Below are positions 1 to 6,752 of a stretch of DNA of 21,868 bases, piece after piece. Below the pieces are notes generated by a model, which saw only the letters and a list, made by a program, of their open reading frames with translations, searched no databases and was not told the origin of the DNA. The stretch comes from Clostridiales bacterium UBA7103 (GTDB lineage: Bacteria; Bacillota; Clostridia; Oscillospirales; Oscillospiraceae), in the NCBI GenBank assembly GCA_002493305.1, contig DKYJ01000008.1, forward strand, positions 532-22,399, given 5' to 3'. Position 1 is the first letter of the stretch; each line of letters begins with the position of its first letter. Position numbers and translations under genes: made by a program.

Positions 1-414
1 CATATAGTCGCCGTGGCTCATCCATGTGACGCTTTGTTCGGGCAGCCCCTTGAACAGGCGGCAGCCGGTGTCAAACGCGGTGAGGGTCTTGCCGTATTCG
101 CGGGCGGTATCCTCCTGCGCGGCGACGACCTCGCCGCCCAGCTCCGCAGAGATGAGCTGGCAGCCGTAGCAGATGCCCAGGATCGGCACGCCCAGCGTGA
201 ACACACCCTTGTCGGCATGGGGAGAACCGGCGGCGTAGACGCTGTTCGGCCCGCCGGTGAAAATGATTCCGATGGGGTCAAATCGGCGTATCTCCTCAAG
301 GCTCATGCCGTAGGGCTTTACCTCACAGTAAACGCCGCACTCGCGGACACGGCGGGCGATGAGCTGGTTATACTGCCCGCCGAAATCAAGGATCAAAACC
401 TTTTGATTGTCCAT
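1..414 (-). CDS. guaA: GMP synthase (glutamine-hydrolysing), N-terminal part, cut by window edge
   Basis: GuaA makes GMP from XMP, ATP and glutamine, the last step of guanine nucleotide synthesis. Only the first 138 codons lie in the window, covering most of the class I glutamine amidotransferase domain. The protein begins MDNQKVLILDFGGQYNQLI, the usual GuaA opening. It has the oxyanion-loop segment FTGGPNSVY near residue 52 and the nucleophile elbow GICYGCQ, with the catalytic Cys at residue 82. The His/Glu of the triad and the ATP-pyrophosphatase domain would lie to the left of the window. The ATG at 414 is preceded by GGAGG at 420-424, five bases away. It follows purA on the same strand after 63 bases that hold a long perfect hairpin (427-471), so it is probably co-transcribed with purA while the hairpin may tune its expression. 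The family call is firm. Confidence 0.93.
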   Translation of the reverse strand, partial: MDNQKVLILDFGGQYNQLIARRVRECGVYCEVKPYGMSLEEIRRFDPIGIIFTGGPNSVYAAGSPHADKGVFTLGVPILGICYGCQLISAELGGEVVAAQEDTAREYGKTLTAFDTGCRLFKGLPEQSVTWMSHGDYM

Positions 415-426
415 AAAAACCTCCAT

Positions 427-471
427 GTAAAGTCTGGATAAACCGCCTGCGGCGGTTTATCCAGACTTTAC
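427..471. repeat. Perfect 21-bp hairpin between purA and guaA
   Basis: Two perfectly complementary 21-base arms (427-447 and 451-471) flank a 3-base loop. On the minus strand the hairpin begins 6 bases after the purA stop and ends 2 bases before the guaA ribosome site GGAGG. The only T-run that follows is the TTTTT between that ribosome site and the guaA ATG, 8 to 12 bases past the stem, so this is not a clean intrinsic terminator. It could be an RNA processing or stability element, an attenuator, or a mobile palindromic repeat. The core (ACCGCC, loop, GGCGGT) resembles the hairpin at 6189-6224. Confidence 0.85.
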
Positions 472-477
472 TTTCTA

Positions 478-1752
478 TCAGTACATGGTGATGTATTCGT
501 CTCTCTCCGCGCCGACGGAGACATACTTTATCGGGCAGCCCACGGCCTTTTCGATATAGCGGATATAATCCAGCGCGGCCTGGGGCAGCTCCTCCACCTT
601 GCGGCAGGCGCTTATGTCACAGTGGAAGCCGGGGAGATACTCGTACACGGGCTTTGCGGCGTTGAGCTCGTCGATATCGGCGGGGAAGCGGTCTATGCGC
701 CTGCCGTCCAGCTCGTAAGCCACGCAGACGGGGATCTGCTCCATATAGGAGAGCACGTCAAGCTTGGTCAGGGCGATATAGGTGCAGCCCTGCATCTTCG
801 CGCCGTAACGGGAGGCAACTACATCGAAACCACCCACGCGGCGGGGCCTGCCGGTGGCGGCGCCGTATTCGCCGCCTGCGGCGCGCAGAGCCTCGGCCTC
901 GTCGCCGAACAGCTCGCAGGTGAAGGGGCCTTCACCCACGCAGCTCGAGTAGGCCTTCATGATGCCGATGCTCTCGTCGATGCGGGCAAAGGGCACGCCT
1001 GCGCCGGTGGGGGCATAGGCGGCAAGGGTGGTGGAAGCGGAGGTGTAGGGATAGATGCCGTACTCAATATCTCTCAGCGCGCCAAGCTGCGCCTCAAAGA
1101 TGATGGACTTGCCGTTTTGCATGGCGCCGTCCAGAAACTCGGTGGTGTCGCAGATATAGGGCAGGAAGGGCCTGCCGAACTTCTCGAGCCATGTCATCAT
1201 CTCGTCAAGCTCGATGGGGGCGTGGCCGTAGGCCGTGACCGTCAGATTCTTCCACTCAAGGATACCGGCCAGACGCTCGCGCAGGGTGTCCCAATGCAGA
1301 AGGTCACCCATGCGAATGGTCTTTTTCATGTACTTATCGGCGTACACGGGGGAGATGCCGCGGCGGGTGGAACCGAATTTCTTGTCGCCCAGCCTGTCCT
1401 CCTCAAGACCGTCCAGCAGCTTGTGATAGGGCATACATATGGTAGCGCGGTCACTGATGCGCAGATGCTCGGGGCTTATCTCAATGCCGCCCCTGCGCAG
1501 CTGCTCAGCCTCGCCGAAAAGATGCTCAAGGTCGATGACGATGCCCGGGCCGAGGACGTTCACCGTCTCGTCGCGGAGGATACCGGAGGGCATGAGGTTC
1601 ATGACGAACTTGCCCTTTTCGTTGATGACGGTGTGCCCGGCGTTGTTGCCGCCCTGATAGCGCACAACGACATCGTACTTCTCGCTCAGCAAATCGACCA
1701 TGCGGCCCTTGCCTTCGTCGCCCCAGTTTGTTCCCACGATGGAAGTTAACAT
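478..1752 (-). CDS. purA: Adenylosuccinate synthetase
   Basis: PurA joins IMP and aspartate using GTP to give adenylosuccinate, the first committed step to AMP, in the cytoplasm. The 424-residue length is normal for the family. The GTP-binding/catalytic loop WGDEGKGR is at residues 10-17, with catalytic Asp12. NNAGHT follows, with the catalytic His40. The IMP-binding part contains TGRPRRVGGFD, the family's GRPRR-G-FD segment. The start at 1752 is supported by AAGGAG just upstream on the minus strand. The gene lies 61 bases after purB and 63 bases before guaA on the same strand, so IMP is directed to both AMP and GMP from one locus. The segment GSTRRGISPVYADKY departs slightly from the commoner GRGIGPAYADK form but remains recognisable. 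Confidence 0.96.
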   Translation of the reverse strand: MLTSIVGTNWGDEGKGRMVDLLSEKYDVVVRYQGGNNAGHTVINEKGKFVMNLMPSGILRDETVNVLGPGIVIDLEHLFGEAEQLRRGGIEISPEHLRISDRATICMPYHKLLDGLEEDRLGDKKFGSTRRGISPVYADKYMKKTIRMGDLLHWDTLRERLAGILEWKNLTVTAYGHAPIELDEMMTWLEKFGRPFLPYICDTTEFLDGAMQNGKSIIFEAQLGALRDIEYGIYPYTSASTTLAAYAPTGAGVPFARIDESIGIMKAYSSCVGEGPFTCELFGDEAEALRAAGGEYGAATGRPRRVGGFDVVASRYGAKMQGCTYIALTKLDVLSYMEQIPVCVAYELDGRRIDRFPADIDELNAAKPVYEYLPGFHCDISACRKVEELPQAALDYIRYIEKAVGCPIKYVSVGAERDEYITMY

Positions 1753-1813
1753 TTCAGTTCTCCTTCTCGGCAGGCTGTGCCCGCCTTATATCTATAATTT
1801 TTATAAACTGTTT

Positions 1814-3253
1814 TCAGACATTGACCTGCCCGCCCGCGCCTAGACAGCCGGCGTTTTGCTCCAGTATCGGGCGCACCTGCTCCGCGAGGAACTTTTCGCA
1901 CTGGTGCTCCGCCATGCCGGTGAAAGCGGCGGGGTCAAGGAGAGAATCCAATTCCTCCGGGCTGAGAGCAAAGCGCTCATCGCCCATGATGCGCGAGAGC
2001 AGGTCGTTTTCGCGCCCGTAGAGCTTCACCTGCTCGGCGGCGGCAACGGAGTGCTGCCGGATAGCCTCGTGCAGGGTCTGGCGGTCGCCGCTTTTATGCT
2101 TGACGCAGTACATGAGGATGTTTTCGGTGGCCATGAAGGGCATCTCCGCCTTGAGGTGCGCCTCCATGACGGCGGGATAGACCCGCATACCCCGCGCGAC
2201 ATTTATATACAGGTTCAAAATGCCGTCCGTTGCAAGGAAGGCCTCGGGAATGGCGATGCGCCGGTTGGCGGAGTCGTCCAGCGTGCGCTCAAGCCACTGG
2301 GAGGCAGCGGTGACGGCGGCGTTCTGCAAATCGCAGATCACATAGCGCGAGAGGGAGGCAATGCGCTCCGAGCGCATGGGGTTGCGCTTATACGCCATGG
2401 CGGAGGAGCCGATCTGCCCGGACTCAAAAGGCTCATCCACCTCCTTGAGGTGGCTGAGCAGGCGAATGTCCCCGGCAAACTTGCTGGCACTTTGGGCAAT
2501 ACCGCTGAGCACCTGCATCACGGCGAAATCCACCTTGCGGGTATAGGTCTGGCCGCTGACCGGCTGGCACTGCTCAAAGCCCAGCTTTTCCGCGATCTTC
2601 TTCTCCAAAAGCTCTGCCTTCTCGCCGTCGCCCTCGAAAAGCTCAAGGAAGCTCGCGGCGGTGCCGGTCGTGCCTTTGCAGCCTAAGAGCTTCAGATTTT
2701 TAAGCTCAAAATCCAGCCGCTCAAGGTCAAAAAGCAGATCGTTTATCCACAGGCACGCGCGCTTGCCCACGGTGGTGGGCTGGGCTGCCTGAAAATGTGT
2801 GTAGGCAAGGGTGGGCAGGGCCTTGTTCTTCTCCGCGAAGCCGCTCAGTGCGGCGATGGCGTTTATGAGCAGCCTGCGTATCTGCAAAAGTCCGTCCCGC
2901 ATGTGGATGACATCGGTGTTGTCCCCCACATAGCAGGAGGTCGCCCCCAGATGGATTATCGGGCGGGCCTTAGGGCAGCACTCGCCAAAAGTCAGCACGT
3001 GGGCCATAACATCGTGACGCACGCGGTTTTCATGCTTCGCGGCGGCCTCGTAGTCGATGTTATAGAGGTTTTGGCGCATCTCGTCAAGCTGCTCATCGCT
3101 TATATCGATGCCCAGCTCCTTTTCGCTCTCCGCCAGCGCCAGCCACAGCCGCCGCCAGGTGGAGAACTTGTTGTCGTCGGAGAATATCCGCTTCATCTCC
3201 TCGCCCGCGTAGCGCGTGCAGAGGGGGTTGATGTAAAACTCGTGCCCGCTCAT
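1814..3253 (-). CDS. purB: Adenylosuccinate lyase
   Basis: PurB releases fumarate twice in purine synthesis: from SAICAR, and from adenylosuccinate to give AMP. The 479 residues carry the fumarase/aspartase superfamily signature GSSAMAYKRNPMRSE at about residues 282-296, which includes the flexible-loop serines. HLGATSCYVGDN is near residue 101 and YTHFQAAQPTT near 151, with the His taken as a catalytic residue in this family. The ATG at 3253 overlaps the nadE stop as ATGA (4-base overlap), which argues for translational coupling to nadE and fixes the start. The stop is followed by a 61-base gap before purA. Product and pathway are confident; the pairing with an NAD synthetase is an operon feature rather than a functional link seen in the sequence. 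Confidence 0.96.
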   Translation of the reverse strand: MSGHEFYINPLCTRYAGEEMKRIFSDDNKFSTWRRLWLALAESEKELGIDISDEQLDEMRQNLYNIDYEAAAKHENRVRHDVMAHVLTFGECCPKARPIIHLGATSCYVGDNTDVIHMRDGLLQIRRLLINAIAALSGFAEKNKALPTLAYTHFQAAQPTTVGKRACLWINDLLFDLERLDFELKNLKLLGCKGTTGTAASFLELFEGDGEKAELLEKKIAEKLGFEQCQPVSGQTYTRKVDFAVMQVLSGIAQSASKFAGDIRLLSHLKEVDEPFESGQIGSSAMAYKRNPMRSERIASLSRYVICDLQNAAVTAASQWLERTLDDSANRRIAIPEAFLATDGILNLYINVARGMRVYPAVMEAHLKAEMPFMATENILMYCVKHKSGDRQTLHEAIRQHSVAAAEQVKLYGRENDLLSRIMGDERFALSPEELDSLLDPAAFTGMAEHQCEKFLAEQVRPILEQNAGCLGAGGQVNV

Positions 3254-3981
3254 AGCTCTTTATACTTGGCAATGGGGCGGCGCTTGTGCTCGCTGCGCTC
3301 ATGGAAGCGCCGGATGACTGCCATATCCGCCTCGCTTGCCGTTCCTTTAAGCAAAAATTCGTCTATCGCCTTGTAGGTCACGCCCATCTCCTGCTCATCG
3401 GTCTGCCCGTCAAAAAGTCCGGCGGAGGGGGCCTTGTCTATGATGCAGCGGGGCGCCTTGAGGTATTCCAGAAACTCAAAGATCTCTGTCGCCGTCAAAT
3501 CGGCAATGGGGTTAAAGTCATGAGCCCCGTCGCCCCACTTGGTAAAGTAGCCCATATATGCCTCGCTGCGGTTGCCCGTGCCCGCCACAAGGCGGTTCTC
3601 GGCGGCGGCCACGGCATAGAGCGTGGTCATGCGCAGGCGGGGGGCGATGTTCGTGATCGCGGTGTCGTTGAGCTTGGTTATCCCGGCAAGCTGCGCCATC
3701 TCCGCCTCGCGCACCGGGGTCAGGTCGATAAGGCGGGTCTCAATATCATACTGCTCGGCAAGAGCCCTGCCGTCGTCCGCGTCCAGCTCAAAATTGCGCT
3801 TGGAGGCGCAGGGCATGATGATGCCCACGGTATTGTCGCAGGCGGCCTTGCACAGGATACCCACAAGAGCGCTGTCCTTACCGCCGGAGTTGCCGAACAC
3901 GATGCCGGCGGTGTGGCTGCTGTCCACCAGAGAGCGGATAAAAGCCACCCGGCCTTCAAATTCCTTCGCGTAATCTCTCAT
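3250..3981 (-). CDS. nadE: NAD synthetase, ammonia-dependent type (NadE)
   Basis: NadE amidates nicotinic acid adenine dinucleotide to NAD with ATP. The 243-residue protein has only the synthetase domain, with no N-terminal nitrilase-type glutaminase, so it should use ammonia or a separate donor. The PP-loop SGGKDS is at residues 32-37; many NadE proteins have SGGIDS here. GTGNRSE at 134-140 and the YFTKWGDGAHDFNPIADL segment (145-162) are family hallmarks, as is PSAGLFDGQTDEQEMG near residue 185. AAAGGAG lies just upstream of the ATG at 3981. The stop overlaps the purB start by 4 bases. It is first in the nadE-purB-purA-guaA run, after a 330-base gap behind pyrG. pncB at 8042 supplies the upstream salvage step. 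Confidence 0.9.
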   Translation of the reverse strand: MRDYAKEFEGRVAFIRSLVDSSHTAGIVFGNSGGKDSALVGILCKAACDNTVGIIMPCASKRNFELDADDGRALAEQYDIETRLIDLTPVREAEMAQLAGITKLNDTAITNIAPRLRMTTLYAVAAAENRLVAGTGNRSEAYMGYFTKWGDGAHDFNPIADLTATEIFEFLEYLKAPRCIIDKAPSAGLFDGQTDEQEMGVTYKAIDEFLLKGTASEADMAVIRRFHERSEHKRRPIAKYKEL

Positions 3982-4311
3982 TTTTCTTCTCCTTTCAATG
4001 CAACGATGAACAAATCACTAACAGGGAGTTGTTCAAGGTGTAGATAAAGCCTCGCAGAGTTCGCCGCTCGCAAGCGGCGAATAAATTTCAAATCCGTTTT
4101 TTCCGGGGGCGTGTACCTCGGGAAAAACTCTTTGCACGGAGAGAGTGTATTTTTGCCCCTTTCACGCCTTTTCCTTAATCAAATTCATGACCCAACACGG
4201 TGGTCATGAATTTGGAAGGAAGAAGGAGCTGACGGATATGCAGTTTTCGCTCTCAGCGGAAACGGAATGGAGTCTGCTTCTTCTGACGCGGCGGTTCGGA
4301 GTGAAACCCCT
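3982..4311. other. 330-base gap upstream of nadE, two hairpins, no gene
   Basis: No convincing coding region is seen. On the minus strand this would be the leader of the nadE-purB-purA-guaA unit. It contains a perfect 9-bp hairpin (4060-4068 with 4073-4081) and a perfect 12-bp hairpin (4181-4192 with 4202-4213). I found no clear -35/-10 pair, no purine riboswitch core and no terminator, so the operon may be read through from pyrG or use a non-consensus promoter. Confidence 0.5.
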
Positions 4312-5931
4312 TTAGTTTGCAGACAAAGGCCCTGCCTTTGTCTGCAAACTAGCGGCAATAAGCCCCATGAACAGAGGGTGCGGCTTGTTGGGGCGGCTCT
4401 TGAACTCAGGGTGGAACTGCACGCCGATGAAAAAGCGTCTGTCCGAAAGCTCCACCGCCTCGACAATGTGCCCGTCCGGCGAAGTGCCGCAGAGGGTCAG
4501 CCCCGCGGCGCTTACAGTCTCGCGGTAATCGTTGTTGAATTCATAGCGGTGTCTGTGCCGCTCGTGTATTATATCCTCGCCGTAGCACTCGCGCATACGG
4601 CTGCCCTCGGCGACGCGGCAGGGGTAAGAGCCGAGGCGCAGAGTCGCGCCCTTGTCCACCTCGTCGCTCTGGTCTGGCAGAAAATCGATCACCTTATGGG
4701 GGGAGAGCGGGTCAAATTCGCCGGAGCTCGCTCCCTCAAGCCGGCAGACATGGCGGGCAAATTCTATCACCGCCACCTGCATTCCAAGGCAGATGCCCAG
4801 ATAGGGCACATCATGCTCGCGCGCGTACCGGGCAGTGGCTATCATGCCCTCAACGCCCCTGTCGCCGAAGCCGCCGGGGACGATGATCCCGTCGCAGCCG
4901 GAGAGCATTTCAGAGGCGTTTTCGCCCGTTATGCCCTCGCTGTCTATCCAGCGGATATCTACACGCGCGTCGCAGGCATAGCCCGCGTGCCGCAGAGCCT
5001 CCGCCACCGAGAGATAAGCGTCATGAAGCTGCACATATTTTCCCACAAGGCCGATGGTGACGGCTTTATGGAGCGTCTTTATCCGCTGCACCATATCCTT
5101 CCACTCGGTCAGCTCCGGGGCCTTTGTCCAAAGCCCAAGCTCCCGGCAGACTATCAGGGAGAAGTCCTCCTCCTCGAGCATCAACGGCGCTTCATACAAA
5201 ATGGGCAGCGTGCGGTTTTCAATTACGCAGTCAGGCTTTACGTTGCAGAACATCGCGATTTTGCGAAAAATTTCCGGCTCCAGCGGCTCGTCGCAGCGCA
5301 GCACAATAATGTTCGGCGACACGCCCATGCCCTGAAGCTCCTTGACAGAGTGCTGAGTGGGCTTGGTCTTGTGTTCGTCACTGCCGCTGAGGAAGGGCAC
5401 AAGGGTCACGTGGATAAACAAGCTGTTTCCCGGCCCCTGCTCAAGGCTCACCTGCCGCGCCGCCTCAATGAAGGGCTGGCTCTCAATATCGCCGGTGGTG
5501 CCGCCGATCTCTGTGATGACAACATCGGCCCCGGTCTTGCGGCCCACGCTGTAAATAAAGTCCTTGATCTCCTGCGTGATGTGCGGGATGACCTGCACCG
5601 TCTGCCCCAGATACTCGCCCCGGCGCTCCTTGTTGAGCACGTTCCAGTAGACCTTGCCGGTGGTGAGGTTCGAGAACTTGTTCAGATCCTCGTCGATAAA
5701 GCGCTCATAGTGGCCCAGATCCAGATCGGCCTCCGCCCCGTCCTCGGTGACATAGACCTCCCCGTGCTGATAGGGGCTCATGGTGCCTGGGTCAACATTG
5801 ATATAGGGGTCAAGCTTCTGCGCGGCGACCTTCAGCCCCCTGCACTTGAGCAGCCGCCCAAGGGAGGCCGCGGTTATTCCCTTTCCAAGGCCGGAGACCA
5901 CTCCGCCCGTAACAAAAATATACTTTGTCAT
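4312..5931 (-). CDS. pyrG: CTP synthase
   Basis: PyrG aminates UTP to CTP using ATP and glutamine. The 539-residue protein has the N-terminal synthetase domain, beginning MTKYIFVTGGVVSGLGKG with the P-loop SGLGKG at 13-18. DPYINVDPGTMSPYQHGEVYV (41-61) and the EIGGTTGDIES segment (141-151) follow. The C-terminal class I glutaminase domain has GICLGMQ (nucleophile Cys381) and HPEF (His507, Glu509). A longer frame reaches 6048, but the canonical start and AGGAAAGGA upstream favour the ATG at 5931. The normal end would be near residue 527; the tail SLQTKAGPLSAN is encoded by a perfect palindrome (4313-4351), which is odd. It has its own promoter (6080-6108) and a roughly 140-base leader. No GGG-type transcription start of the kind used in reiterative pyrG attenuation is seen. 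Confidence 0.97.
   Translation of the reverse strand: MTKYIFVTGGVVSGLGKGITAASLGRLLKCRGLKVAAQKLDPYINVDPGTMSPYQHGEVYVTEDGAEADLDLGHYERFIDEDLNKFSNLTTGKVYWNVLNKERRGEYLGQTVQVIPHITQEIKDFIYSVGRKTGADVVITEIGGTTGDIESQPFIEAARQVSLEQGPGNSLFIHVTLVPFLSGSDEHKTKPTQHSVKELQGMGVSPNIIVLRCDEPLEPEIFRKIAMFCNVKPDCVIENRTLPILYEAPLMLEEEDFSLIVCRELGLWTKAPELTEWKDMVQRIKTLHKAVTIGLVGKYVQLHDAYLSVAEALRHAGYACDARVDIRWIDSEGITGENASEMLSGCDGIIVPGGFGDRGVEGMIATARYAREHDVPYLGICLGMQVAVIEFARHVCRLEGASSGEFDPLSPHKVIDFLPDQSDEVDKGATLRLGSYPCRVAEGSRMRECYGEDIIHERHRHRYEFNNDYRETVSAAGLTLCGTSPDGHIVEAVELSDRRFFIGVQFHPEFKSRPNKPHPLFMGLIAASLQTKAGPLSAN
4313..4351. repeat. Perfect 18-bp hairpin covering the end of pyrG
   Basis: Arms 4313-4330 and 4334-4351 are perfectly complementary around a 3-base loop. 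The pyrG stop codon (4312-4314) lies at one end of it and the last 12 residues of CTP synthase are encoded by it. No U-tract follows on the minus strand (the sequence continues AAAGGGG), so it is not a standard terminator. It looks like a palindrome inserted at, or grown over, the gene end. Confidence 0.85.
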
Positions 5932-6079
5932 ATTTGATGTGTTCCTTTCCTGTAAACGACGAATAAAGCGTTTACTTAATAAAAGCAAAAAAATATTCTC
6001 CGATGCCTTTATGGGGCTATTAGCCCCTTGCACCAGCGAACATTTCAAAACACAAACACATCAATTAAATTACTGTATA

Positions 6080-6108
6080 AGTATACCCCAAACAGTCCCC
6101 TGTGTCAA
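6080..6108 (-). promoter_or_regulatory. Sigma-A promoter of pyrG
   Basis: On the minus strand TTGACA (6108-6103), a 17-base spacer and TATACT (6085-6080) match the housekeeping consensus closely. The start site should fall near 6073, giving a leader of about 140 bases before the pyrG ATG. The leader holds a short hairpin (6012-6026, GGGGCTAATAGCCCC) and a 7-bp hairpin (5952-5975) just before the ribosome site. Neither is followed by a proper U-tract. Confidence 0.85.
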
Positions 6109-6188
6109 CAAAAAATTTGCCCTGTTGAGGAAAAAATGAGCCGAGTTTTGGAGGACAAACTCCGTACCAAATCCCTGGAAAGGGTTAT

Positions 6189-6224
6189 CCAAAGGGGAAA
6201 CCGCCGTAGCGGTGTCCCCTTTGG
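6189..6224. repeat. 16-bp hairpin repeat upstream of pyrG promoter
   Basis: Arms 6189-6204 and 6209-6224 pair with one mismatch around the loop CGTA. The core (ACCGC, loop, GCGGT) resembles the core of the purA/guaA hairpin at 427-471. No coding function is seen here; open frames across it read through palindromes. Confidence 0.75.
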
Positions 6225-6244
6225 GCGTTTCAATTAGGGTGATT

Positions 6245-6282
6245 CTTAAGATGGGAAGAATACGCAATCTTCCCATCTTAAG
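6245..6282. repeat. Perfect 15-bp hairpin
   Basis: Arms 6245-6259 (CTTAAGATGGGAAGA) and 6268-6282 are exact reverse complements with an 8-base loop. It stands between the 6189-6224 hairpin and the left end of the RHH mini-element, so three palindromes follow one another within about 130 bases. Confidence 0.8.
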
Positions 6283-6285
6283 CGC

Positions 6286-6727
6286 TTCTTTGCAACTTTC
6301 TTGGCGTCAAGAAAGTTGACAGCGCTCTTACAACTAAAAATTTTCATTTCTGAACTTCTGTTACATGTGGACCAGAATCAGTCCCATGGCAACACTCATA
6401 GCCTGTATAATCAGTATGTAAGTTGCTTGAAAGTAATGGTGGAGGCTGGATATGAGACAAGAGAAAAATCATATAGGTCGGGATATTCGCAGATTTCACA
6501 TACCAAATGTACCGCCCACAACTAATAAAACCATTAGATTCCCCAACAACATTATTGAGCAGGTAGAAAGGGAGATAGGGGGCAAGGATTGCACATTCAC
6601 TGCTTTTGTTGTTGCGGCTGTAAGTATGGCGCTGAAGGATTTGGAGCAGCAAGAGTGCGAGCAAGACGTGTAGGAGTACTGATAAGGACGCTCTCAACTT
6701 TCTTGATTTCAAGAAAGTTGCAAAGAA
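6286..6727. mobile_element. Candidate mini-element: RHH gene between hairpin-forming inverted repeats
   Basis: The 44-base ends 6286-6329 and 6684-6727 are inverted copies of each other, matching at 38 of 44 positions by hand alignment. Each end is itself a hairpin with 11-bp arms (CAACTTTCTTG, 4-base loop, CAAGAAAGTTG): 6293-6318 on the left and 6695-6720 on the right. The interior of about 350 bases holds one small plus-strand RHH gene and is more AT-rich than the neighbouring genes. The arrangement resembles a non-autonomous mobile unit or cassette, but it could also be one gene between two copies of a common bidirectional terminator repeat. No target-site duplication was confirmed. Confidence 0.45.
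6452..6673 (+). CDS. Small ribbon-helix-helix-like protein
   Basis: This 73-residue protein ends with a likely RHH fold. A basic beta strand (NKTIRFP, about 25-31) is followed by a helix (NNIIEQVEREIGG), a turn containing CTFTAF, and a second helix (VVAAVSMALKDLEQQE). That order is typical of Arc/MetJ-type DNA-binding proteins, including many antitoxins, and the N-terminal half is polar and probably disordered. The start has a good ribosome site (GGTGGAGG about 6 bases upstream). A consensus-like TATAAT lies at 6405-6410, but no convincing -35 accompanies it. No toxin-like partner frame is present inside the flanking inverted repeats, so it is a lone gene. It may repress its own promoter or act on element ends; this is inference. 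Coding status is likely but not certain. Confidence 0.65.
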   Translation: MRQEKNHIGRDIRRFHIPNVPPTTNKTIRFPNNIIEQVEREIGGKDCTFTAFVVAAVSMALKDLEQQECEQDV

Positions 6728-6750
6728 AAAGACCCGTCTTTTGACGGGCC
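6724..6750 (-). terminator. Intrinsic terminator of the galactokinase-like gene
   Basis: Starting just past the stop of the minus-strand gene, GGCCCGTC, a loop of four A and GACGGGTC are followed by TTTTTCTTT. This is a standard stem plus U-tract. The tail runs into the right inverted repeat of the RHH unit. Confidence 0.85.
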
Positions 6751-6752
6751 TT

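Noticed and set aside
622..1749. 375-codon plus-strand frame opposite purA
   Set aside because: Antisense shadow of purA; low-complexity Gly/Ala/Val content and no motif.
3982..4311. Purine riboswitch ahead of the nadE-purB-purA-guaA unit
   Set aside because: I could not find the conserved three-way junction core on the minus strand.
4267..5937. 556-codon open frame on the plus strand opposite pyrG
   Set aside because: pyrG on the minus strand is unmistakable; the frame is an antisense shadow produced by GC-rich codon use, with no recognisable domain.
5932..6073. Reiterative-transcription attenuator of pyrG as in Bacillus
   Set aside because: The predicted start lacks the initial GGG run and no U-tract terminator follows the leader hairpin.
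6070..6276. 68-codon minus-strand frame
   Set aside because: It runs through two palindromes and the pyrG promoter, with no suitable ribosome site; probably repeat-derived.
6344..6712. 122-codon minus-strand frame opposite the RHH gene
   Set aside because: No motif and poor start context; the plus-strand RHH frame has a ribosome site and a recognisable fold pattern.
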